A DNA stretch of 64,000 nucleotides from Aureobasidium sp. EXF-3400. Lineage: Eukaryota; Ascomycota; Dothideomycetes; Dothideales; Saccotheciaceae. The stretch lies in the NCBI GenBank assembly GCA_024195585.1, contig SWBL01000098.1, positions 85,626-149,625 on the forward strand, read 5' to 3'. The notes below the pieces were generated by a model that had not been told where the DNA came from, did no database searches, and was given only the letters and a program-made list of their open reading frames with translations. Position numbers and translations under genes: made by a program. Below, in pieces: positions 21,536 through 33,031 of the stretch; positions within the stretch are counted from its first letter, which is position 1, and every line of letters starts with the position of its first letter.

Positions 21536-23089
21536 ATGATACGTACGAACACACTCTTTCGATCGCCTGGACTTGTTATCGTCACCCTCTCACTATTACC
21601 AAAATTCACTGCTGGAGCGGCGGCGTGTTTCTCCCAAAATTTTAGACCACTGCAACATACTCACGCATCAGTTTCAAGGCAGAGGTGCTACATGATGGAT
21701 CCAGATCAAAACACCGCGAAAGCGCGGGCACAAGACGCAAAATATTACCAAACAAAGATCTTGCCCATAGATGCCACGAAATTGGGTCGTTTCTCAGACA
21801 AAACCACTAATTCAGGAATGCCACTGGAGGATTGGGATCTAGAACTGGACACTACGACACAAGATGGACTCGACCTTCAACTAGCGGCCTCAAATCTCAA
21901 GTACTCGGATGTTCCAGTTGCATTTCCAACGGAGACGGTCTATGGTCTTGGTGCAGACGCAACTCGCAGCGCAGCAGTCAAGGGAATCTACAATGCCAAA
22001 CAGAGACCATCCGACAATCCTCTGATTGTACATATAGCATCACTGAAGCAACTGAGACGGCTGCTGTCCAACTCTGACTCACCATCTGACATTGACCCTA
22101 TCCCGCAAATATACCATTCACTCATCCAACGTTTCTGGCCAGGCCCAATCACAATCATTTTACCAGTGCCAGAGGACTCGAAGCTGGCGCCTGAAGTCAC
22201 GGCTGGATTACGCACATTTGGCGCAAGAATGCCACGAAATCTGCTTGCGCTGGCATTGATCAAGACTGCAGATGTACCAGTAGCAGCACCATCAGCCAAT
22301 GCTTCGACCAAACCGTCGCCTACAGCAGCCGAACACGTGCGATACGATCTAGACGGCCGTATTGAGTTCATCGTGGATGGTGGCCCATGCGACGTCGGCG
22401 TGGAGAGCACAGTAGTTGATGGTCTGAATTCACCTCCTGCGGTACTTAGACCAGGTGGCATTGGAATCGATCTGATCAAAACAGTGCCTGGCTGGGAGAA
22501 AACAGTGATAGGCTACCACGACGTTTCTATGAAAGGAGATGCCGCGCCGAGAGCACCAGGTATGAAGTATCGACATTATTCACCAAAAGCGCCTGTCATG
22601 TTGGTTGAATCCACCGGAGGCAAGCAACCCTCCGTCGCAGATCTGGCACGTCAACTCGGAGCAAATGGCAGTCTAGGTTTGGTCAGGACGAAAACCTGGA
22701 AGGGGCTGTTGGCAGGCGGAATACACGAGAGCGCCAAGGACGGGGTGGATGACGGACTGAGTCCAACGGAGTCGACCCCGAGAAACGCAGACATCTCCGC
22801 CTCACCTCTTGAAGCAATGATTCGGGAAAGCGCTTATCAGCTCAAGCAACTGCACGCAGAAGAAGTCGCTCTGAATGCTGCCGGCAGGAGTTTCACCGTG
22901 TGGGACATGTGCATAGGCCCAGACACGGCGAGTGTGGCGCGTGGCCTGTTTTCAGCATTGAGAGAACTGGACCGCAAGAATGTGGATGCAATCATTGTGG
23001 AAGGGATCAACGACGGAGAAGGCGACATTGCGGCGGCAGTCATGAATCGGCTGCGCAAAGCGGCCGAGGTCAAGCTCGAGCAGCTTTGA
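21536..23089 (+). CDS. SUA5: Threonylcarbamoyl-AMP synthase Sua5
   Basis: Intronless, 517 aa from the first ATG (21536), or 465 aa from the ATG pair at 21692. Sua5 condenses threonine, bicarbonate and ATP to threonylcarbamoyl-AMP, used for t6A37 of ANN-decoding tRNAs in cytosol and mitochondria. The YrdC domain (~120-310) shows FPTETVYGLGADA, the nucleotide-binding KQRPSDNPLIVHI and APSANAS. A linker with PGMKYRHYSPKAPVML (~342) leads into the C-terminal Sua5 domain (to ~515). The 52 residues before the second ATG are rich in hydrophobic and basic residues with almost no acidic ones and could be a mitochondrial presequence, fitting known dual targeting. Length after the second ATG fits cytosolic fungal Sua5. 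Confidence 0.92.
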   Translation: MIRTNTLFRSPGLVIVTLSLLPKFTAGAAACFSQNFRPLQHTHASVSRQRCYMMDPDQNTAKARAQDAKYYQTKILPIDATKLGRFSDKTTNSGMPLEDWDLELDTTTQDGLDLQLAASNLKYSDVPVAFPTETVYGLGADATRSAAVKGIYNAKQRPSDNPLIVHIASLKQLRRLLSNSDSPSDIDPIPQIYHSLIQRFWPGPITIILPVPEDSKLAPEVTAGLRTFGARMPRNLLALALIKTADVPVAAPSANASTKPSPTAAEHVRYDLDGRIEFIVDGGPCDVGVESTVVDGLNSPPAVLRPGGIGIDLIKTVPGWEKTVIGYHDVSMKGDAAPRAPGMKYRHYSPKAPVMLVESTGGKQPSVADLARQLGANGSLGLVRTKTWKGLLAGGIHESAKDGVDDGLSPTESTPRNADISASPLEAMIRESAYQLKQLHAEEVALNAAGRSFTVWDMCIGPDTASVARGLFSALRELDRKNVDAIIVEGINDGEGDIAAAVMNRLRKAAEVKLEQL

Positions 23090-24168
23090 GAGGCGAGCGG
23101 CGGTGCTGGGTGCGACATCGAATTCACAAATCTCGCATGCTCCGGAATGGCCTCCGAATCGCAAACTGAAGTAAGTCGACGACTTCGCGCTAGCTTTCCG
23201 TCACGATCATCAACATAGTATTCTCCAAATTCCACGATTAGCCTATCTAACTCGTATCTATCTCTCAGTATCTTGTCGTCTGTGGTCTCAGCTGTATCGC
23301 CGTTGTTTGGACTGTTATGTTCGTTCCATACAACACACGTTAACTAAATCCAAGGAATTTTCTCCGTGTAGCACTGTAGAATGTGTTTGAACCTGACAAG
23401 ACCCCAAAGATGATCGATAGCCTCAACGTCCGTTCTTTATGTGGGCATCCGGATGTTATATGGTGACAAGGAGTGCACTCCCCAACCCAAGTCGAGAAGA
23501 GTTAGTCGTAGGAAGAAGCCCATAGACAGTTTTGACATGATACTAAGTAGAATGCCATGATTCAACGGTTAACCGAGCCGCAGAATTGCAGTGCGCTCAT
23601 CGCCGGTCGGCCATGCCCTTGTTGGGCCACGATTTTCGAGCGGCGGGTCCAAGTCCGCCGCTGTTTGGGCGTCGACACACATCATTGCGTGGGGAACAAT
23701 GAGAGCCTAGTCCCAGTGTCCGGCAGAGCAGTTTCCTCTTGCGCAGAGGATGATTATGGGTCGGAGATGGGACCGACTTTTGTACTTCTGCATGTTGTTG
23801 CCGCCGAGCTCATCTAACCTGGCCCACTTGGCCGTCATTGCGTTCTGTTTTGTCCAGTTGTTGAGAACGAGTTTCGATTTACCAGATACACCAAACGAAG
23901 CGCATAGGCGAGAGTCGGTTCATATGGCAGTGTGCTTGCGGAGCAGATTCCAGCTGTTCTTATAGGAGTAGAGAGCATCGCCCAGGACCTGTTCGTGATC
24001 AAGAACGGTCGTTCGGGCCTGTCATCGTTACATGGGCAGGGACTAGCGTGCCTGGCGTCCTCATAAAGTAGTCATTGTCCTTCTGGATCCTCTCGACGAA
24101 ATCTTCCCCAGTCTGTCTTCTACACAGCCGCGTTCAACTGCATTCAAGTCTCGCACACCTCGACACAT
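23090..24168. other. Intergenic region between SUA5 and the pyroglutamyl-peptidase-like gene
   Basis: Contains the 3' flank of SUA5 and the promoter of the next gene. A GC-rich hairpin GCGGCGG...CCGCCGC lies near 23640-23665. No coding gene or recognised RNA gene. Confidence 0.5.
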
Positions 24169-25128
24169 ATGCCGACGACAATGACCAAACCCGTCTCTAT
24201 CCTGGTCACAGGCTTCGGGGTAAGTGCAGTCCCTCTGCGTCAACGATTACAATGCCTTCGCCTTTAGCGTGTGAGCGATGAGACATTGGTGGCATGTCCG
24301 GCACGAGAGGTTGTCGGGGTAGCCAACTTCTCCGGACGAGCTTCAAGCGTCAAGGATGGCGAGCAAACATGACTGCTACCATTGAGATCGTCGCTGATAT
24401 TCATCCCACTACAGCCCTTTGATGAAGCTGGACCCGGCAATCTGTCATATTCGGTCGTGACGACGTTGCCCAAATTTCTGCCGGCTACTCGGTCAAGCCA
24501 GGTCCCCGTGCGCATCGTCGCTCACCCTTACGACATACCCGTGATATACAGCGAGGTTCATACACTTGTACCGCGCCTCTACGATGCCTACAGCCGTGAG
24601 GTCGACATTTGGCTGCATCTAGGCATGCGCCCTGGCCAAAACTCGTACTCGATCGAACTAGTCGGCCACAGTGATGGCTTCGATGAGGAGAAGGACGTCA
24701 CAGGCCAAACGATTTCCGCAGCCGAAAGCAACTCGTTCTTCCCGGACTGTCCGGCGCGCCTTGAAGGTACACTCGACAACGAAGACATCTTTTCCCGTTG
24801 GCGCTCCAAGTTGCTCGACGCGCCAGAGGTCTCGCCGCAACTCGGTTCTGTACGCATCCGCAAAAGCACCGATCCAGGCCATTTCATCTGCGACTTCCTT
24901 TACTATTCAGTCCTCGCTGAACACTGGAGGAGAAAGAATGGTGTCGACGGTGGTCCGCGTCCGCCAGACTTGATGCCTGTCGCGTTTCTGAACGTCCCGA
25001 CAGATAATACTGTAGAAGAACTGCGGAGAGCTAGACATGTCACCATGTGCCTCTTGCAAGCTCTAGCTGAGAGTTGGGCTTTGAAAAGAGACGGAATAGG
25101 GAACCATAACGGGGAGTCCGCGTCTTGA
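24169..25128 (+). CDS. Pyroglutamyl-peptidase I-like protein (C15 family) with altered catalytic triad
   Basis: Exons 24169-24219 and 24415-25128 give 254 aa; the 195-bp intron falls within the N-terminal motif, so the splice rebuilds ILVTGFGPFDEAG, the hallmark of the family. C15 enzymes remove N-terminal pyroglutamate using a Glu-Cys-His triad. Here E98 (SYSIELVGH) and C176 (GHFICDFLYY) are at the expected places. The position expected to be His, in the usual F-x-H-V-P motif, reads FLNVPTD, with Asn at 210 (codon AAC at 24991). The protein may therefore be inactive or use another base. Its C-terminal helix EELRRARHVTMCLLQALAES fits the family. Converges with the GNAT gene. Confidence 0.85.
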
Positions 25129-26037
25129 CCAGAGCTCGCCATCTGTGGGAGACAAAAGAGCATCAAGGCGACCAACCAGATACCAGCAGGTCAGTTGGTG
25201 TGCTCAGCCATTCCGTGCGAACCAATGAACACTGCAGAGTAGTCTGTGATTGTGCGAGGGGCCGAATACGAGAAGATGTTGGTGCATACCCGACTGTATC
25301 GCTCATGACTAGGGGTCGTGTCATCATCCATTGAAAGGGTCGATGTCGCAGTCTGTTTTTCCAAGGCACGTCAATTCTCAAACATGAATCCAGGAGCCGA
25401 GAAGGTCGTAAGATGCTCGGGCGTGTTACCGTGAAGAAATCAGGCAGAGCGTTTGAAGAGACTAGGCGGATGGTTCTTCTGATCAAATAGACGACCGGTC
25501 GCTTCAGTTTTCGAGTATCGAATGCGCCCAGGCCTTCGCCTTGGTGTGCTGTTCATCCAAATTTACGGAGATGACCTGGTAAATGAATTGATAAGCAAAA
25601 TACCTGCATGCAGTAACAACATTGTACAGTCTCGATGCTTGGAAAGCTCTTGAACTTGATGCTCGCATGATTAGTCGTTGAGAACTAACACCAGCGACCT
25701 TTATACTTGCCTCAAAATCACCACAAGGTCATGACAACTGGAGTGCAGGAACGTGCATCATGACAAGAACTACTGACAGGCGATTATCTAGGTCGCAGGG
25801 ATGGGACAAGGGAAGAACGACGTTGCGGGATGAGACTCGTGGTTACCGAAAAGGAATAAACTGTCGCGGTGGCGGCCAACCCTCCGAAAAGCCAAGCACT
25901 AGAACTACCGAGACCCTCTCAAGACTGTCCGACACCAGACTGCAGCGGCACTGGCGCTCAGAGCTCTACACATGCGGAGAACTTTTTCGAGGGCAAACCC
26001 TCCCTGTCGTTGCACTTGGACAAACCAGGCTGAGTCG
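25129..26037. other. Intergenic region between convergent genes
   Basis: Lies between the 3' ends of the pyroglutamyl-peptidase-like gene (+) and the GNAT gene (-). Only short unsupported frames; probably two 3' UTRs and spacer. Confidence 0.55.
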
Positions 26038-26764
26038 CTATCCACTTATCCGCTTTGCCGTCCTCAACATGCAACAATGCGTGATTTTGGAAGGATGGCC
26101 ATGATCACTGATGTCCAATGAGACTTCACCAACCTGATAGCGCTCTTCGTCAGCCCAAGCCCAGAGTCTGATAGACAACAGTACTTACCTCGCTGAACCC
26201 ATGTTTAGCATACAACGACCTGGCCATGACCGAAGACACGAGATATGCCGGTAGCTCTAGCTCGTCCGCTTTACGCAGCCCCCAGATCAAGCCTGCAGTT
26301 CCAGCTCCCTTGCGCTGAGCTGCTGGCAGCGTAGAGAGCACTCTCAATGCTGCATGCGCTTTCCCAGCCAATATCTCACGCTTATTCTTCATCGACGCAG
26401 CACGAAAATCGTTAATCATAGCATCGTTGATACCGGGGATGTGGCCCTGCTCCGCACGTTTTGCCTTCGCCCTATCCTCCGTATCCAGTATTTCTTGAAT
26501 GGTCACATCCTTGGTCTGATAGTACCAGCAAGCGACGGCTACAACGTCTTTGGTGTTGCTGTCGCGTATGAGGATGTAAGAGGTGGAAGGATCTGACAGA
26601 CCGTCGCGAGTGGTCTTGCGCATGTTTGCTTGTACAGAGTCTGTGAATCCATCGGGATAGATCAGCGACAACACGCTGTCTGCCGTTGAAGTCAAGGCTT
26701 CCCAGGACACTTTGATGTAAATGTCAATCTCATCCTCCTTCATAGGCGCTATTTCGAAAGACAT
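26038..26764 (-). CDS. GNAT-family N-acetyltransferase
   Basis: Exons 26764-26189 and 26133-26038 give 223 aa. The 55-bp intron (GTAAGT, branch CTGAC, acceptor TATCAG) is needed: reading through ends in an unrelated tail, whereas splicing restores YAKHGFSEVGEVSLDIS, the usual end of fungal GNATs, followed by a basic tail. Acetyl-CoA binding motif A is STLPAAQRKGAGTAGLIWGL, with the Q/R-x-x-G-x-G/A pattern. The next strand and helix, PAYLVSSVMARSLYAKHGF, give motif B. A central charged insert (DTEDRAKAKRAEQGHIPGIN) is common in this fungal subgroup. The substrate is unknown; it may be a small amine, peptide or antibiotic-type molecule. Confidence 0.85.
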
Positions 26765-28326
26765 GCTCGCTGTTGTGACAGGGCCAATGTGTTTTCAGTC
26801 GAGGAAGGTTTGATCGTAGTATGTCAGGTTGTCTAGAGAAGCAAAAAGTCATCGACTATATGTCAAAGTCGGGCCTGCCAGAATGACTCCAAGAGTCGAA
26901 AATACCTACATGCGGTGTCCTGATGTGGCAGGTACAATAGCAGGTACAAGCACCATCACTTCGCAATGAGTCACCAAAGCTCTGAGCGCTATATAAGTGG
27001 TAAGATGATCACCACTGCATGCCGCGCGTTGTTCTGGCTCAAAAGCCATCTCCATTGGAAGCACGATCGACGGCTCCTGCCCTCTCAAAGCCTTCCTAGA
27101 GCGATCTGGGCATATGCCTTTATTTCTGTTAGAGCCTTTCCTCCTTCTACTTTCCACGTCAACTCGTTCGTTGAGATAATGCCTCTCACAAGACATCTCG
27201 GTCATAGCAAACGTATTGGTTGATGATTGTAAATTCAGCTTTTGACACTTCAAGCCTGCACCTGGACCCTGAAATGCTGACTCTTGACTCGTGAACAGTC
27301 TTGCTGCAGCGCTCGCCAAAAGCAGCCAGCCTCGATACTACTCATGTCACGGTCTCCAACGAACTGTTAAGCTTGAAAGCAGGATAGTCACTATCTGACA
27401 CTCAGATCTTTGAGAGAGAGAGAGGAAGCAGTCATGGAGTTCGAGGAAGCTAAGAGCAGATAAGAAGTTGCCTATTGCCGTCTTGTCCACTGCTTGTATG
27501 CGCCCTATCTCTTGGCAAAGCAAGCTGGCAACACTTGCAACGCCTTCACGTCGATGTCTTGCAAGCAGCATGGATGGATGAGATACGTTATCTCGAGGAT
27601 TCCATCGGGCAGTGCCGTCGCCAATGTCGATGATTGTCATACTGCACTTCTGTCGCTTATTGAGGACAAACGATTGGAAGATACACAAGCCAGCGACAGC
27701 GAGGCTTGAATTCACTTGGCATCGCAACGGGGTTTTCGCTCCATCAAACCTTGACTGAGAAAGAAGATCTCATTTATCCGGGATCTCTGCGCGAACGTTT
27801 TTGTAGAAGTCAAGATGCCAGCATCATTTCACAAGTCTGCAGTCACAAGGACGTTTCAATCATGTCTCGAGCACTCCGACACGTCCCAGGAACTTGGTTT
27901 TCCTATCGCTGCCCCATCAAATATTCTCGCTAAACATGCACACTCTTTTTCGCGTTGAAGCTCCGTCCCTAAACTAAACCGATAAGAGCCGACGGAGCTC
28001 ACCGCTATGACATCTAATTGGTCGTCCCACGGTCTGGGCAAAATTCTAGAAGCTGATAACGGCAGATCTCTCTTCGCGTTTCATAACGAGCTGCCAAATT
28101 CAGAGGTGCGACGGTGGCCTGGCGGGGTTCGCGAGGACGCACGCGCAAAAATAAAATATCCACGACGCCCTGCCAGTTTTGAAGTGTCGTGTGCTCAACT
28201 TCCTCTCTTCTTCCGACCTTCACACTTCCCTCTCGTCCCTTTCATTGACCCTTTCTCCCTCTGCCTTGTTGCAGTCGTTCTCCAGCCAACCAAATCCAGA
28301 CCGGCTACTGACGAAGGAAAAGAATC
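26765..28326. promoter_or_regulatory. Divergent intergenic region between GNAT and NCS1 permease genes
   Basis: About 1.56 kb holding promoters for both divergent genes. The ~120 bp before the permease ATG is pyrimidine-rich (TCCTCTCTTC, CCCTCTCGTCCC), typical of fungal 5' leaders. Frames at 26906-27319 and 27347-27727 (minus) lack a convincing ATG or motif. Confidence 0.5.
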
Positions 28327-29941
28327 ATGGCAGAGTTCCACGACGAAGAGAAGGCCGGAAGGCTGTATCCTGACGAGAAGGATGTCAACGTTGATGTTGG
28401 CAGCGCTCAGGGTTCTACCGAGCTTGTCAATGAGGTGCCAGTCCAAAGTGGTGGTATTCTCGGCACGCTTTGTGGTTGGGAAGCTACCCTGGATCGCAAG
28501 CTGGGCATTGAGTCTCAGGCTATTCGACGCAAGTTGCCCGAGGAGAAGGTGCCTCAGAAGTGGCACAACCAGGCAGTCATGGCTCTTTTGTGGAGTGGTG
28601 GTATCATGAACCTGTCTTGCATGTCGACCGGTTTCCTCGGCCCCAACTGGGGTCTCACACTCGGCCAGAGCATATGCATCACCATCTTTGGTACCCTCTT
28701 GGGAGCCAGTGTCGCTGGTTGGTGTGCTACTCTCGGTCCCGGAACCGGTCTTCGTTCAATGTCCATCACTCGTTACAGTTTCGGCTGGTATCCTACTAAG
28801 CTCATTGCTGTCCTCAACATCATCTCACAAGCTGGTTGGAGCGCCGTTGGCTGCATCACTGGTGGTATGTACACCGACTGATAACCAAAAGACAGATGCT
28901 GATCGTATAGGTCTCGCTCTTACTGCTGTATCTGATGGCAAGGTTTCGTCTGCTCTTGGTTGCGTCATCATCGCTCTTGGTAGCAGTGTCATCAACTTCT
29001 GCGGTCTCAAGGCTATCCTGTACTACGAGAAGTACGCCTGGTTCGTCTTCTTCATTGTCTTCATGATCATGTACGGTATGGCTGCTCCTCACGCCGTCAA
29101 CACTCCCGGTACGGAACTCCACGGAGGTAACCTTGCTGGCAACGTCCTCTCCCTGCTTTCGGTCGTCTATGGCAGTTCCTGCTCTTGGGCCACCATTGCC
29201 GCCGACTACTACGTTCATTACCCTATCAACACTTCCAAGGTCAAGGTCTTCACTCTCTGCACCCTTGGTATCAGCATTCCCACCTGCATTGGTATGGTCC
29301 TCGGATGCTGTGTTGGTTCTGCCATGCAAGTCAACACGGATTGGAGCGATGCATACAACGACGATGGTCTCGGCTACCTGATTCAGAAGATGCTATTCCC
29401 TCAGGCTTTCGCCAAGTTCATCCTGGTCTTGCTTGTGCTCAGTGCCGTCGGCATGAACGCCCTCAATCTCTACTCATGCGCCTTGTCGATTCAGCAATTC
29501 GCTCGCCCTTTGGCCAAGATTCCTCGCACCTTCTGGGTCCTCGTCGTCTTCGGTGCCGTCACCGCTATCGCCGTCGCTGGTCGTGATCACTTGCTCGAGT
29601 ACCTGGAGAACTTCCTTTCACTGCTTGGTTACTGGGGTACTTCGTACTTCGTCATCGTTTTCCTCGAGCATTACTGGTTCCGTAAGGGTGACTTTGCCAA
29701 CTACGATCTCGATGGCTGGAACACTCCTTCAAAACTGCCTATTGGTCTTGCTGGTCTAACTGCTTTCCTCATCGGTGTCGTTGGTTGGTGTCTCGGTATG
29801 GTCGAGACTTGGTTCACCGGTCCCCTCGCTAAACACATTGGTGAGAGCGGTGGTGATATCGCCAACGAGCTCACCTTTGCCTTCACCCTCCTCGCTTACA
29901 TTCCCCTCCGCCATCTCGAGTACCGCTACTTCAAGAAATAA
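28327..29941 (+). CDS. NCS1 purine-cytosine permease (Fcy2/Fcy21 type)
   Basis: Two exons (28327-28864, 28911-29941), a 46-bp intron, 522 aa. The splice joins a split Gly codon to give ITGGLALTAVSDGKV, a conserved NCS1 segment. After a ~90-residue hydrophilic N-terminus (ending RKLPEEKVPQKWHNQAV), about twelve membrane spans can be traced. Family signatures include LSCMSTGFLGPNWGLTLGQS (TM1), GPGTGLRSMSITRYSFGWYP and SVVYGSSCSWATIAADYYVH. Such permeases import cytosine, adenine, guanine and hypoxanthine with protons at the plasma membrane and set sensitivity to 5-fluorocytosine (family knowledge). The length matches yeast Fcy2 (~530 aa). Preferred codons suggest good expression. Exact substrate range is not predictable. 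Confidence 0.93.
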
Positions 29942-31824
29942 GCGGCTCGGATGATGATTGGAACAACATGAAAAATTCGATTCTAGAGGACGCCGTCGGA
30001 CGAATAATCTGTATATACGCGATTTGCTTTTTTACTGTTTGCTTTGGTGGGAAAACAGGGGATGATTTTGGACCCGAGTTCCTTGATACCCAACTCAATC
30101 ACTTTCAATAACCATCGATAAAGATGAATCCGTGATATACGTGTCCGTCATGCATTTGTCTGTATTGGATCTCGTTAGTTCTTCGTAACTACGTTATCCG
30201 TGTTAGACTGCGTGTGGTGCGTGTGTCGTGCGTTCAGTTGGTTTTGGTGTGATTTCGGGGATATCACTGCGCTCTGTTCGAACTCTGATCGCTCTTTCCT
30301 GCTCAACAACAGTTTCGAAGACGACCTTCTGGTTTCTTCGACCATCACGACCGGATCCGCAACACTCGCAAGATTTTACCAAAGCACCGATGACGTGGCT
30401 CCGAAAAGCGCCGGATATCTCCCTTGCAAATTCTTCACTCTTCTGGCAACCACGATCCCACGATCCATCCTAGCCTCGCAACATCCCTCGATATCGAGTA
30501 TCTTTCGGATGTGTCGCCCAACGCCGTGATGCGCTGCACTTCAGGCGCGACAGTCTATTCTTCAACAGGTCAGTGACTTCCATCTCCCATTCCCTCAAAC
30601 ATCACCCATTCCTGCGAAGGATTAAAACATTTTTAACCCCGAGTCTTTTCGATGAAGATCAAAAACGCAACACTCTAATTTTTTCATGACGCACACCCAT
30701 CACTCTCTTCTTCCTGATCATACATGACTTGATCACAGGCTGACCAGAATGATTAGATGCGAATGTCAAGACTTGATAAATATGACGTCTTGTCTATCCA
30801 CACACTGTGGACACCATGACACACGTTTACGAACTGCGGATCTCTGCGGTGTTTCGCTCTGACTGCGTCGAAACACAACACCTCTGCTCTTGCTCAAAAT
30901 CCACATCTCACATCTTTCGCCAAGCCATATGTGTCAGCGCGCACGGCCTTGAATATCGGAAGCGAGAAAAACGCACATCATAAGAAGACGAATTCTTCTC
31001 CTCTTTGAACGCATCAAGCAACCCTCTCTTCTGCGCATCCATCCTCTCTTTGGAGCCGGACGTGAAGATATGAGATGATGCGCTCTTGGTTTTGGCAGCG
31101 GAATTATCTACCGCATCAATACATCCACCGTAAGTCTACCATCAACCTATGCACATCTTCACCTCTTCCCAACCTCTCAAATGATGAGACAACCAGCTGG
31201 CACCAGTCCTAGAAAGACTTGTACTCTTTTTGCTGCGGAATAGCTTTGCACGGGACTAGACTCCCTACTTCTGATTTTCACCACCTCCAACACATTCATC
31301 AACCACTACAACTCAGGTTGAACATAGAGACTAACCTTTGTCTCAGATATTTTCAAGCATCTCACGATATCGACAACACGCAAGACAGCATTGCGCAGCT
31401 GATCTTCGCCAACGTAGGCAACCACAGGTAGGTGGGCAAGTAACGAAGCTTCCCGTATCACAAAGCCGCAGATTCAACATCTTGCGGTCGCAATTAATGA
31501 CAAAGGTCACTTGCATGTCAACAATACTCTCGTTGATCAAAGTGCGCAGAACAAAAGGTAGGTCATGTTCTTCATTCCATACTTTCGATGTTGTATTTAG
31601 TCACAATGAACAAAACCGCTTTTACCGAAAACATATCTTGCTCCTTCTCTTCTTGTGTGTCTTTCATCATCATCATCTCTCTTGCTTGAACATTTGTTTG
31701 AAAGAGCTTGGTTACACATCTCTTCATCTATACACACTCGATCTGTCGTCTCGTTAGCATATGCCTTGTGGAAGGGATGTTCACCATCCGACCTTGCAGG
31801 ATAAAGTACGTCGACATGAGTGTT
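29942..31824. other. 1.9-kb intergenic region between convergent genes
   Basis: Between the 3' ends of the NCS1 permease gene (+) and the minus-strand nuclear protein gene. No supported coding frame. Several intron-like donors (CCGTAAGTC near 31133, AGGTAGGT near 31431 and 31558) sit in pyrimidine-rich plus-strand sequence, so a spliced noncoding transcript is conceivable but unproven. Confidence 0.5.
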
Positions 31825-32761
31825 TCATCTCTTGGTCTTCTTCTGACGCTTAGAGGGTGTGGGGAGCTCAGGCCAGTCCTTCTCAAACTTCTTGTCAAGG
31901 CGTTCGTCGTCATCATGTTTCTCGTACTCGAAGTCATCGTCATTCTCATCAGCGCGGTCGTAGACTTTATCCTCAAAAACATAGTCGTAATCGGTCATGC
32001 GACGGCGCTTACGGTTAGACACAAGCGAGAAAGGGTCCTTGAAGTCCTCTTCATCAGGCTTGGAACTGTCGTCGTGGACAAATTTTTCCTTGCCTTTGGC
32101 ACGAGCGGACTTGACTTTGGTGTTGACAGCCTTGATAGAGGACTTTGCATTCTTGGTGAACTTTGTGGCAGCCTGTTTTCCCAAGCTCTGGGGGGTGGGG
32201 AAGGTTGCTGCGTTGTCCATTACAGCAGAGCGAGCACGATCGATGGTAGGGGTGCTTTGTTCATGGCGAGGGGTGATGAGACCAGCGGCGGGTGGAACTC
32301 TGAACTTGCGAGGCCGGATACAGGTGTTGGGCTTCTTGATCTCATCATCGCTGTCGTCGTCGATGACGATAACGTCAGATAGAGCGGTGCCGGCTGAATC
32401 TCCCTTTGCAGAACCAAGAGTAGAGTCTTCGCCAGCACCAGAAGCAGAGCCAGGAATGGAAACAGAGCTTGAAGCAACACCATCGCCTATCCACTACTTC
32501 CGTGTCAGAAAATAGGTACAGAAGAAAGAAGACGAAACCAACCTTCTGCCATAGCTGCTCAATACGACGACCTAAGTCCTTGCCATCGACGGGAGCGGTA
32601 CACAACTCAGAAGCTATAGATCGTTAGACTCTTTGCGAAAGAACAAGAGGTTTTAGAAACTACTTACGCCATTTCTCAATCGCCTTGTTAGCGAACGAAG
32701 GTGTAATCGTTACGTTATCAAGGACGACTAGCAGGAACTTGATGTCAGTGTTGGCTGCCAT
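31825..32761 (-). CDS. Nuclear protein A of a divergent paralogous pair, unknown function
   Basis: Three exons (32761-32668, 32613-32543, 32493-31825; 94, 71 and 669 nt) give 277 aa. The N-terminus is a compact helical module (NTDIKFLLVVLDNVTIT, then ANKAIEKW|P, then GKDLGRRIEQLWQK), of the size of a one-repeat Myb-like domain seen in small fungal nuclear proteins. The rest is disordered, with an acidic SUMO-interacting-type motif VIVIDDDSDDE, Lys-rich stretches (NAKSSIKAVNTKVKSARAKG), RKRRR and a C-terminal TPSKRQKKTKR that looks like a nuclear localisation signal. Its divergent neighbour shares the intron positions, exon-2 length and end motifs. DNA or chromatin binding is an inference. Confidence 0.75.
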
Positions 32762-33031
32762 CGTGCCGGCAGGTGTAGGTGTAAGATGAGTTGGAAAGAA
32801 GGAGAGATCTTTAGGTGTGAGAGTGTTGGAACAGCTGTTGCGGTCAGAGAGACAAAAAGTGAAATATCCATGGATATTTATCTTTCACTCACTTTGACCT
32901 CTACCAGATTTCCTGCTGCTACCGCCAGACTCTTCACTCTTCACTCGATCGCAATTTATGCGTCTACGAGTTTGCCTTACTCCTCTCCATTCTTTCTTCT
33001 TTCTATTACCTGTTCGTCTGTCCCGAAAATC
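32762..33031. promoter_or_regulatory. Shared bidirectional promoter of the paralogous pair
   Basis: Only 270 bp separate the two ATGs, so both genes must be driven from this segment. It contains pyrimidine-rich leader sequence on the plus side (CTCTTCACTCTTCACTC near 32935). No TATA box is evident. Confidence 0.65.

Noticed and set aside
23536..23790. GC-rich hairpin region considered as snRNA, snoRNA or SRP RNA
   Set aside because: No U1-U6 consensus, no paired C/D or H/ACA boxes, no SRP Alu or S-domain signature.
26906..27727. Two minus-strand frames of 137 and 126 codons considered as one spliced gene
   Set aside because: No convincing ATG and no phase-compatible splice pair between them.
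30200..30529. 109-codon plus-strand frame in the long intergenic region
   Set aside because: Non-ATG start region, no motif, unspliced frame overlaps a second frame equally open; treated as noncoding.
31708..32382. 224-codon plus-strand hydrophobic frame
   Set aside because: Antisense to the acidic and Lys-rich exon 3 of nuclear protein A; hydrophobicity is the complement of Asp/Glu/Lys codons.
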